Below, piece after piece: positions 16,214 to 23,190 of a DNA stretch of 64,000 bases (position 1 is its first letter; every line of letters begins with the position of its first letter). The position numbers and the translations under genes were made by a program. Source of the DNA: Vreelandella rituensis (GTDB lineage: Bacteria > Pseudomonadota > Gammaproteobacteria > Pseudomonadales > Halomonadaceae); the NCBI RefSeq assembly GCF_003336665.1, contig NZ_QPIJ01000007.1, positions 33,558 to 97,557 on the forward strand, in the 5' to 3' direction. Under the pieces are notes generated by a model. It searched no databases and was not told where the DNA came from. It was given only the letters and a program-made list of their open reading frames with translations.

Positions 16214-17932
16214 ATGTCAGGATTATTCTGGCGGCCCGTTGCGAGCTTGATCGTGCTTGCAGGGCTTTTTCTGTGGGTATCTCCCCAGCAGGTATTTCAG
16301 GAAATACGCGGGCTGGCGCCGGCCTGGGTAATCCTGGCGTTAGTGCTCAGTGGTGGGCAAGTGGCGCTCAGTGCCTGGCGCTGGTGGCTGACCGCCCGCT
16401 GTCTGAAGGTGCCGCTGGGTTATGCCCATGCGCTAAAAGAGTATTACCTTGGCCTGTTGGTCAATCAATTGTTACCCGGCGGTGTGGTGGGCGATGCCGG
16501 CCGTGCCTGGCGCCATGCGCAACACAGCCGGGCGCGCGGCAGCGCCTGGCGAGCGGTGATCATCGAGCGCACCTCGGGGCAGATGGCGGTGGTTATCTTG
16601 ACCTTGGCGGCCTTGCTAGCGTCTCCGGTATGGCATGCGGTGCTGGGGTCGGTGGGGCTTGTGGTCTTGCTCGCCCTGAGTGCTTTGCTGATAGTGGCGC
16701 TACGCTGGGGGTTACGTAAAAGCCGGCTCTCGCAGCATGGCGGGCCGCGCTGGTGGCAAGCATTGCGTCAAGATATACAGAATGGACTGTTACGTCCGGG
16801 TATATGGCCACAACAGCTGGGGGCTTCGTTGCTGGTGGTCTTCAGTTATGGCTTGGTGATGCTGTGTGCCGCCCGGGCGATCGGCGCGGACATTTCCAGC
16901 ACCACCCTGCTGGCGTTGACGCCACCGCTGTTGCTGGCGATGTTGATTCCCTTTTCGATTGCCGGCTGGGGGCTGCGGGAAGGTGCCGCCGCCGCTGTCT
17001 GGGCGTTGGTGGGGCTGCCCCCGGCCCAGGGGGTGGCGATCTCGCTGGCCTATGGCGTGCTGGTATTGCTGGCCAGCTTGCCGGGTGTGTGTTTTATGCT
17101 CAGGCACCCACACCGCCCGGTGGGCTCACCCGGAGGCCAGAAGCGTCACATCGAACAAGGTGTCGTCACCGCAGGCGAAACAACGCACCGGGGGGCGCAG
17201 GGCGGTGTGCAGCGTCTCGATGGGCGGCAGGGTAAGCCCCGGGCGCCCCGAGCCGATCAGCAGCGGTGCGACCAGCAAATGCAGGTGGTGAATCACGCCG
17301 GCCTGGATGAAGCGCGAAACGGTAACGCCGCCACCTTCGATCAAGACGCGTTTCAGCCCGTGTGCGGCCAAGGCATCGAGCACGGCCTGCGGCTGGAAGT
17401 GGCCCTGGGAATCCAGCGCCAGACGCTGTCGGGTGACGTGCCCGGCGGCGTGGGTGTCCAGGCTGACGTTGTCACCGATCAGGTGCAGCGTAGCCGTGGG
17501 GCCGTTTTGCAATATTCCGAGTTGCTGCGGAGCGCGGCCACGGGGGTCGAGAATGACGCGAACGGGACTTTCGCCCTCAACATGACGCACGCTGAGTTGA
17601 GGATTGTCGGCACTGGCGGTACCCACGCCGATGACCACGGCATCCACCAGTGCCCGCAAGCGGTGCAGGTGGACCAGGCTTTGTGGGCCGTTGATGTAGT
17701 GCGAATGGCCGCTTTGCGTGGCGATGCGCCCATCCAGACTTTGCCCCAGCTGCGCGAGTACCAGCCGCTTTGTGGTTTCGACCAGCGGCGCCAGGCATTC
17801 AAGCAGAGAAATCGCTTCCTGGGAAAGGGGAGCGGGTCCATGCCACTCGCCCGATACGGTGCGGGTCAATGCAAACGGCGGTGGCTGGCGACGATGCCGC
17901 GCGAGCAGCCAGTTCCAGGCTTGGGTCGGTGA
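16214..17932 (+). CDS. UPF0104 / LPG-synthase-TM-type membrane protein with antisense read-through tail
   Basis: Residues 1-~305 (16214-17128) form a multi-pass protein of the lysylphosphatidylglycerol synthase transmembrane type (PF03706): YYLGLLVNQLLPGGVVGDAG, VIIERTSGQMAVVILTLAAL, PFSIAGWGLREGAAAAVWAL. Such proteins often accompany glycosyltransferases and may flip lipid-linked sugars. The family normally ends near here, but this frame has no stop until 17930-17932. The remaining ~268 codons are exactly antisense to the RibD-like gene and look like shadow sequence. The other two + frames also stay open for 100 nt or more, so one base change would not restore an end. ATG 16214 lies 3 nt after the previous stop. 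Confidence 0.7.
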   Translation: MSGLFWRPVASLIVLAGLFLWVSPQQVFQEIRGLAPAWVILALVLSGGQVALSAWRWWLTARCLKVPLGYAHALKEYYLGLLVNQLLPGGVVGDAGRAWRHAQHSRARGSAWRAVIIERTSGQMAVVILTLAALLASPVWHAVLGSVGLVVLLALSALLIVALRWGLRKSRLSQHGGPRWWQALRQDIQNGLLRPGIWPQQLGASLLVVFSYGLVMLCAARAIGADISSTTLLALTPPLLLAMLIPFSIAGWGLREGAAAAVWALVGLPPAQGVAISLAYGVLVLLASLPGVCFMLRHPHRPVGSPGGQKRHIEQGVVTAGETTHRGAQGGVQRLDGRQGKPRAPRADQQRCDQQMQVVNHAGLDEARNGNAATFDQDAFQPVCGQGIEHGLRLEVALGIQRQTLSGDVPGGVGVQADVVTDQVQRSRGAVLQYSELLRSAATGVENDANGTFALNMTHAELRIVGTGGTHADDHGIHQCPQAVQVDQALWAVDVVRMAALRGDAPIQTLPQLREYQPLCGFDQRRQAFKQRNRFLGKGSGSMPLARYGAGQCKRRWLATMPREQPVPGLGR

Positions 17933-17944
17933 AATTTCATCCAT
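17126..17944 (-). CDS. RibD-type (pyrimidine) reductase domain protein
   Basis: About 272 residues if started at ATG 17944; upstream in-frame ATGs at 17992 and 18004 cannot be excluded and no strong ribosome site marks either. The core is the RibD C-terminal/DHFR-like fold: LVLAQLGQSLDGRIATQSGH, LRALVDAVVIGVGTASADNP, then ILDPRGRAP and VLIEGGGVTVSRFIQAGVIH. RibD reductases reduce the ribosylamino-pyrimidine to a ribityl form in flavin synthesis. The N-terminal deaminase domain of RibD is missing. Its whole length is overlapped by the + strand frame of the UPF0104 gene. It sits in the same block as a GTP cyclohydrolase II, so it probably acts on a product of that enzyme. Confidence 0.82.
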   Translation of the reverse strand: MDEISPTQAWNWLLARHRRQPPPFALTRTVSGEWHGPAPLSQEAISLLECLAPLVETTKRLVLAQLGQSLDGRIATQSGHSHYINGPQSLVHLHRLRALVDAVVIGVGTASADNPQLSVRHVEGESPVRVILDPRGRAPQQLGILQNGPTATLHLIGDNVSLDTHAAGHVTRQRLALDSQGHFQPQAVLDALAAHGLKRVLIEGGGVTVSRFIQAGVIHHLHLLVAPLLIGSGRPGLTLPPIETLHTALRPPVRCFACGDDTLFDVTLLASG

Positions 17945-18070
17945 AGTAAATAGTGTATCTTCAGTGGGTGGCGTGTCTTGGTGAAGAACCATTGGCCGCA
18001 TCATGCGGGGCAGTGGCAAGGAGCACAAGCCCCGTCCATCGACGCCATCATCACCGCTTGGGAGGTGTTT

Positions 18071-19177
18071 ATGCACCAGGTTGAACGTGCCATTTTCGAT
18101 ATTCGTCGAGGTTTACCGGTGGTGTTGCAGTCCGGCGATGAACTGCTGCTGGTCCAGGCGCTGGAAGGCAATCATTCGGTACGTACATTGAGCGCCCTGG
18201 CAAAAGCCTCTCCGGCGCTGGTGATGACTCGCCATCGCCTGGCCGCCTTGGGAGTAACGCTAGACGCTGAGGCGGGCCGCTTGCCGCTGCACGATGAACT
18301 GAGCGAAGCGGAACTCTCGATGTTGTCGGTGGCGCCTCTCGCTGAACACTCGCCCGCCAAGCCATGCCTGAACGGCCTAGAGGCCGCGAACGCAGCAGAA
18401 CAGGCGGCGTTGACCTTGATGCGCCGCGCCTTGCTGGTACCGGCGGCCTTGTGCGCAAGAATTGACCGCCAGCAGCACGACGCTATCGTCGAACAAATAC
18501 ACCAAGGCAGCTTGCTCAGGGTGTCGCTGGAAGCCGCTCAGGCGTGCTTGCATGGAGCGCCGGGGATGCTCAAACGTGTCAGTGAAGCGCGTATCCCACT
18601 TGCCGAGGCCGCCGAGGCGCGTTTCGTGCTGTTTCGCGAGCCCGACGGCATGCGCGAGCATGTGGCGGTGATCATCGGTGAACTCGATATTGAACGTGCC
18701 GTTCCGCTACGGCTGCATTCGGCGTGCCTGACCGGCGATCTGTTCGGCAGTTTGCGCTGCGACTGCGGCGAGCAGTTACGCAAAGCCGTGGCGGACATTG
18801 ATGCCATGGGCGGCGGCGTGCTGCTGTATCTCGCCCAGGAAGGCCGCGGGATCGGGCTGGCCAACAAGCTGCGTGCCTACACGCTTCAAGACAGCGGGCT
18901 GGATACCCTGGATGCCGACCAGGTGCTGGGGTTCGGCGAGGATGAGCGCCAGTACAGCGTGGCGGTGGATATGCTCAATGCCCTGGATATTTCCCGAGTA
19001 CAACTTTTGACCAACAATCCCACGAAAATCTCGGCGCTGACGCAAGGCGGCATAGAGGTGGTGTCGCGTCAGGCGCTGTACGGTAGCCTGACCGACCATA
19101 ACCACCGTTATCTGAGCGCCAAGGCTGAACGTGCCGGGCATTTGCTGGATGCCATTCTGGGCGAGTCGCCGCGTTGA
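18071..19177 (+). CDS. GTP cyclohydrolase II with degenerate RibB-like N-terminus
   Basis: 368 residues from ATG 18071 (GGGAGG upstream). The C-terminal ~200 residues are a canonical GTP cyclohydrolase II: zinc cysteines in RLHSACLTGDLFGSLRCDCG, then YLAQEGRGIGLANKLRAYTL and LTNNPTKISAL. It should convert GTP to the 2,5-diamino-6-ribosylaminopyrimidinone phosphate with loss of formate and pyrophosphate. The first ~160 residues align in style with DHBP synthase (AIFDIRRGLPVVL, ALVMTRHRLAALGV) but lack the acidic DRENEGD active-site motif, so that half is probably not catalytic. Placed in a non-riboflavin context, it looks like a second, pathway-specific RibA paralogue. Confidence 0.88.
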   Translation: MHQVERAIFDIRRGLPVVLQSGDELLLVQALEGNHSVRTLSALAKASPALVMTRHRLAALGVTLDAEAGRLPLHDELSEAELSMLSVAPLAEHSPAKPCLNGLEAANAAEQAALTLMRRALLVPAALCARIDRQQHDAIVEQIHQGSLLRVSLEAAQACLHGAPGMLKRVSEARIPLAEAAEARFVLFREPDGMREHVAVIIGELDIERAVPLRLHSACLTGDLFGSLRCDCGEQLRKAVADIDAMGGGVLLYLAQEGRGIGLANKLRAYTLQDSGLDTLDADQVLGFGEDERQYSVAVDMLNALDISRVQLLTNNPTKISALTQGGIEVVSRQALYGSLTDHNHRYLSAKAERAGHLLDAILGESPR

Positions 19178-19210
19178 GTCCCTTGTTCTTGATGCTGACT
19201 GCTTCGATAC

Positions 19211-19243
19211 CGACTGCCGGTGTGATCAGCGTGCCGGCAGTCG
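19211..19243. terminator. Inverted repeat at the convergent 3' ends of the cyclohydrolase and creatininase genes
   Basis: Perfect 10-bp arms CGACTGCCGG (19211-19220) and CCGGCAGTCG (19234-19243) with a 13-nt loop. It spans the stop codon of the minus-strand creatininase gene and lies 33 nt after the cyclohydrolase stop. No T-tract, so a bidirectional terminator or an mRNA 3'-end stabiliser. Confidence 0.5.
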
Positions 19244-20017
19244 AATGGAAGCAAGCTCCACCACCACATCGGCAAGCGCTGCGGCGTAGTGTGCGACCAG
19301 GCGGCGTCCAAGCTCGGCACTGGCCAGAGTGGCGTTGCCGGCCAAGCCTTCCGGTGTCAAGTCTTCCGCCAGCCAGGCAAGCGATGCCTGACCTTCCAAG
19401 CCCAAGCGACCGCCCTGGGATGTGCCACGCTCACCGCTAAAAGCGAAGTTTCCCGCATGCTGCATGGCGACTTTTTCGGGCGCCAGATGCAGCATCATGG
19501 CGGTTTCCACGGCCCCGCCATGCAGGCCGTGGCGCCATTCGTTGGTGGGTAGCAGGTCCACCGGTGGCGACAGGCGTGTGTAAGTGGTCTTGGCTACCCA
19601 CATGGCATGACGCCGTCGCAAGGTGAGGGCGGCGATGTCCATCACTGCCTTGTTGCCGCCATGGCTATTAAGCAGCATCAGTCGTTTGATACCGGCGCGC
19701 GCCAGGCTGTCGCCATAGGCTTCCAGAGTGGCAATGACTAGAGGCGCGGGTAGGCTCAGAGTGCCACTGAAACTGATATGTTCGTCACTGGCCCCTACCG
19801 CCAAGGCGGGCAAACACAGAACGTCTGTGGTGGCGTGGCGAGACGCAAGGGCTTGCAGCATGGCTTCCTGCAAGCCCAGACCGATATCCAGATCCGTGGA
19901 AAGCGGTAGATGAGCACCATGTTGTTCGATAGCACCGAGTACCAGCACCGCCACCGGGTCGCGTTCGGCGCAGGTGGCCAGCCCCGGCCCGCTTAAATCA
20001 TGCCAGTGAGCTTGCAT
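19226..20017 (-). CDS. Creatininase-family amidohydrolase
   Basis: 263 residues from ATG 20017, AAGGAG six bases upstream. The family's metal-binding residues are all visible: VLGAIEQHGAHLPLSTDLDI (Glu, His, Asp), LLNSHGGNKAV, and the HGGAVETAMML Glu. Members include creatininase, the archaeal FAPy deformylase ArfB (which acts after GTP cyclohydrolase III) and MftE of mycofactocin. Next to a GTP cyclohydrolase II and a RibD-type reductase, a role in hydrolysing an amide or formamide of a GTP-derived pyrimidine is the simplest inference. It is transcribed toward the cyclohydrolase gene, with 48 nt between the stops. Confidence 0.85.
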   Translation of the reverse strand: MQAHWHDLSGPGLATCAERDPVAVLVLGAIEQHGAHLPLSTDLDIGLGLQEAMLQALASRHATTDVLCLPALAVGASDEHISFSGTLSLPAPLVIATLEAYGDSLARAGIKRLMLLNSHGGNKAVMDIAALTLRRRHAMWVAKTTYTRLSPPVDLLPTNEWRHGLHGGAVETAMMLHLAPEKVAMQHAGNFAFSGERGTSQGGRLGLEGQASLAWLAEDLTPEGLAGNATLASAELGRRLVAHYAAALADVVVELASIRLPAR

Positions 20018-20119
20018 GCCTTCTCCTTTTTCCTGGATTTTTCGAGTACGTATCTATCGACTCGGAAACGCCGCCATCACCGCATCGGCAGTTCACTTTT
20101 AACCATTCAATACCCTGTT

Positions 20120-20170
20120 CCTTCATAAAACTAACATCAACGGCTCATTCAACTGTCATTTGTAGAACTT
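20120..20170 (+). promoter_or_regulatory. Tandem Pho boxes upstream of phoX
   Basis: Four half-sites repeat every 11 bp with 4-nt spacers: CCTTCAT (20120), CTAACAT (20131), GGCTCAT (20142) and CTGTCAT (20153); a weaker AGAACTT starts at 20164. This is the 7+4 spacing of PhoB direct repeats, and CTGTCAT is the textbook half-site. The array ends 70-80 bp before the phoX start. Confidence 0.8.
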
Positions 20171-20241
20171 ACCGTTCCCGGTGACTAGCTTTTGCGTTCA
20201 CAGCAATTGGCGTTCACAACAAGTTCACAAGCGAGGCCACC

Positions 20242-22377
20242 ATGAGTAAGCAGATCGAAGATCATCGCCTATTTAACCATAGCGGCAACCAGCCCTTTAC
20301 CGAGGTGCTTGCCAAGCATGTATCACGCCGCGATGTGATGCGCGGAGGGCTGGGGTTAGCCGCCGCCTCCATGCTGGGCATGGGGGTGACCTCTAAAGCC
20401 TTGGCCTCAGTATCCGACAGGAAGCCGCTGGCGCTCGCCTTCGAAGCGATTAGCGGCGCGCACAAGGACGCCGTGGTCGTGCCGGAAGGTTACACCGCTC
20501 AGGTTCTCGTGCCCTGGGGCACCCCGCTGAAGTCCGGCGGCCAGTGGCATCCTGCCCAGGCGATGACCGCCGAGCAACAGGCCGCCAGTGTCGGCATGCA
20601 CCATGACGGCATGGCCGGCTTTGCACTCGACAGCCAGAGTGCGTCGCATCGCTTTGTGCTGGCGTTGAATAATGAGTACATCGATCAAGACGCTCTTTGG
20701 TCAACCCAGGGTGGCCCGACCAATGCCGAAGAAGGCAAACGCCCGGCCGAGGAGTCACGCACTGAAATCAATGCTCACGGGGTGACGCTAGTGGAAGTTC
20801 AGAAGGATGGCGAAGGCCGCTGGACGCATGTGCCAGGCTCGAGCTACAACCGCCGCCTTACCAGTGCCACGGTGATGGATCTGGGTGGCCCCGTAGCGGG
20901 CAGCGACTACGTCAAGACCCGCTTCTCGCCGAACGGTGCCCAGACACGCGGCACCAATAACAATTGCGGTAACGGTGTCACTCCCTGGGGCACCTACATT
21001 GCCTGTGAAGAGAACTGGCCGAATATTTTCGTCAACACTGGCGAACGTTTTATCGACGATGCACGTATCGGCATACCGACCGAGCGCAGCCGCTACGGTT
21101 GGGAAACCTCCGCTGGTGATGTCAGTGAAGACGATGACGAATTCGCGCGTTTCGATATCACTCCGCGCGGTGAAGGTGCCACCGATGACTACCGCAACGA
21201 AGCGCGTACCTTTGGCTATCAGGTCGAAGTCGACCCTTACACGAACCAGCGCGCGGTCAAGCGTACGGCGCTTGGCCGCTTCCGCCACGAAGGGTGCTGG
21301 ATGGGCAAGCTGGAAGCGGGTGAACCGGTCGTTTTCTATTCCGGCCACGATGCGCGCAACGAGTATGTCTACAAATTCGTCTCTGACGCAGGCTGGGATC
21401 CGGCGGATGCCAACCGCCCCGGCGAGCAGTATGACCGCCTGGCCATTGGTGCCAAATATATGGACAAGGGCACCCTCTACACCGCGCGCTTCAACGCCGA
21501 CGGCAGTGGCGAATGGTTGCCTCTGACGCCCACCGCCACCAGCCGCGACGGACGTCAACTGGCCGCTGCTCTCGGTCTGGCCGAGGATGATCTGGCGGGT
21601 GTTATCGTGCATACCTGCGATGCGGCTGACCTGATGGGGGCCACGCCGATGGATCGCCCTGAGTGGGCCACCGTTGATCCGGCTTCCGGTGAGGTTTACC
21701 TGACGCTGACCAACAACAGCCAGCGCACCGAAAAAGCCAGCTCTCCCACCTATACCAACGACGGTGAAGACATTGCCCAGCCGGGTATCGGCTTCAAGAC
21801 AGCGCCGACCAACGCGGCCAACCCGCGCCCCGACAATAGTGCGGGGCACATCATCCGCTGGCGTGATGATAAACACAGCAATGCCTTCGGCTGGGAAGTG
21901 TTTGTTTTCGGCGCAGGTGTCAACGACGCAGATAACCTGTCTGGTCTGACGGAGCAGAACCAGTTCGCCAGCCCCGATGGCTTGTGGTTCGACGAGCGTG
22001 AAGGCGGTGAAGGGATTCTCTGGATTCAGACCGACAACGGCTATGAAAGCGTTACCCAATACACCAACGATCAGCTTCTTGCTGTGGTGCCCAGCGCGCT
22101 GAAGGCGGGTAACGGTAGCGGCGACCCTGTGGTGAAGCAGAACAATCAGCACCATATCAAGCGGTTTGCCGTCGGCCCGAACGGGTGCGAGGTCACCGGT
22201 ATCTTCACCACGCCTGACAAGACGGCGCTGTTCATCAACATTCAGCATCCGGGCAATTGGCCCGCGGACGACGCTTCGTTGGCACAAGATGCCACCCATG
22301 AAGCATCGGGCAGTGTCCGCCCACGTGCGGCCACCGTGGTCATTCAGAAAAAAGACGGCGGTCCAGTGGCCGTTTGA
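20242..22377 (+). CDS. phoX: Alkaline phosphatase, PhoX family
   Basis: 711 residues. A Tat signal with the twin arginine at residues 29-30 (SRRDVMRGG) and a hydrophobic stretch (LGLAAASMLGMGVTSKALA) sends it to the periplasm folded. The rest is the DUF839/PhoX calcium- and iron-dependent phosphomonoesterase: NNNCGNGVTPWGTYIACEEN, FRHEGCWMGKLEAGEPVVFY, LSGLTEQNQFASPDGLWFDE. It releases phosphate from organic esters under phosphate limitation, in line with the Pho boxes upstream. GAGG precedes ATG 20242. Monocistronic; it converges with the fkbM gene with only 27 nt between the stops. Confidence 0.93.
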   Translation: MSKQIEDHRLFNHSGNQPFTEVLAKHVSRRDVMRGGLGLAAASMLGMGVTSKALASVSDRKPLALAFEAISGAHKDAVVVPEGYTAQVLVPWGTPLKSGGQWHPAQAMTAEQQAASVGMHHDGMAGFALDSQSASHRFVLALNNEYIDQDALWSTQGGPTNAEEGKRPAEESRTEINAHGVTLVEVQKDGEGRWTHVPGSSYNRRLTSATVMDLGGPVAGSDYVKTRFSPNGAQTRGTNNNCGNGVTPWGTYIACEENWPNIFVNTGERFIDDARIGIPTERSRYGWETSAGDVSEDDDEFARFDITPRGEGATDDYRNEARTFGYQVEVDPYTNQRAVKRTALGRFRHEGCWMGKLEAGEPVVFYSGHDARNEYVYKFVSDAGWDPADANRPGEQYDRLAIGAKYMDKGTLYTARFNADGSGEWLPLTPTATSRDGRQLAAALGLAEDDLAGVIVHTCDAADLMGATPMDRPEWATVDPASGEVYLTLTNNSQRTEKASSPTYTNDGEDIAQPGIGFKTAPTNAANPRPDNSAGHIIRWRDDKHSNAFGWEVFVFGAGVNDADNLSGLTEQNQFASPDGLWFDEREGGEGILWIQTDNGYESVTQYTNDQLLAVVPSALKAGNGSGDPVVKQNNQHHIKRFAVGPNGCEVTGIFTTPDKTALFINIQHPGNWPADDASLAQDATHEASGSVRPRAATVVIQKKDGGPVAV

Positions 22378-22404
22378 TAGAAGCATGAGAGCACTGTGGT
22401 CTGG

Positions 22405-23190
22405 CTAGTTGAACAAGGAATGATCCGAACGACAGGCGTAGATATCACCCGAGGCCAGGGCGTCTGCGCCGCTTTCCAGCCATTGCTGCATCCTGTGGGC
22501 CGGTTGCCAGTGTGGCCAGAGAAAGCGGCGCTGCTCGCCACTCACGGCGTTATAGCGATAATCGCCCAACTGCTCCAGGCGCGAAATACAGGCATTGCCC
22601 ACACTCAGGGCACCCGCCACGACTTCAAACGACAGCGCCGGTACGGCATGGCTGAGCCCTTTCAGCACCTCGGCTTCAAAGCCTTCGACGTCGATCTTGA
22701 TGAAGGCCGGTTGGCCGTGCTCACCAATCAGCGCATCCAGGGTGGTCACCGGCACCCTGAGTCGCTGCTCCCAACGAACCTGACGAAAATCGGGGTTGCG
22801 TTGGCCGATCTGCTCACGCCATTCGCTTGCCAGTGTCGCCAGAGTCGGGTGGGTGGCACTGAGGGCAATGTCGGCATGACCTGCCTCAGCACCGGCCGCC
22901 ATCTCCAGCAAGGTGATCGACCGGCTTCCCAGCAAGCGGGCAAGCCAGCGAGCCAGTTCCGGCTGTGGTTCCAGGGCGACCACTTGGGCGCCCAGGCTGC
23001 GAAAAGCGGCGCTGCGATCACCCAGGTGGGCGCCCACGTCGAAGGCGATATCGCCCGGTACAATGAACGGTCGATACAACCGCTGCAAGCTTGTCTGACG
23101 ACCGGGTCGCCAGTAGATGAATAATGACCGTCCCAGCCCGACGGCACCTTTTAGCCGCTGGGTAAGCGACATCTCGACCCTTTCAGTCAT
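22405..23190 (-). CDS. FkbM-family methyltransferase
   Basis: 261 residues; a second possible start is at 23172, which has the better AAGGG site. Class I SAM methyltransferase of the FkbM type: IAFDVGAHLGDRSAAFRSLG (motif I), VVALEPQPE (motif II), and the family hallmark FIKIDVEGFEAEVLKGL. FkbM enzymes are mostly O-methyltransferases of sugars and natural products. It starts inside the 3' end of opgH (8-nt overlap) as the third gene of opgG-opgH-fkbM, so methylation of osmoregulated periplasmic glucan is a reasonable inference. Confidence 0.85.
   Translation of the reverse strand: MTERVEMSLTQRLKGAVGLGRSLFIYWRPGRQTSLQRLYRPFIVPGDIAFDVGAHLGDRSAAFRSLGAQVVALEPQPELARWLARLLGSRSITLLEMAAGAEAGHADIALSATHPTLATLASEWREQIGQRNPDFRQVRWEQRLRVPVTTLDALIGEHGQPAFIKIDVEGFEAEVLKGLSHAVPALSFEVVAGALSVGNACISRLEQLGDYRYNAVSGEQRRFLWPHWQPAHRMQQWLESGADALASGDIYACRSDHSLFN

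Noticed and set aside
17129..17932. C-terminal 268 codons of the UPF0104 frame as a real protein domain
   Set aside because: Exactly complementary to the RibD-type gene, with no fold-like pattern; kept only as a literal extension of the open frame.
17945..18070. FMN riboswitch before the cyclohydrolase gene
   Set aside because: The 126-nt gap is too short and lacks the conserved RFN elements; I saw none elsewhere near the block.
20788..22386. 532-codon open frame on the minus strand opposite phoX
   Set aside because: Fully antisense to a well-supported gene, no ribosome site, and its composition is that of a codon shadow in GC-rich DNA.
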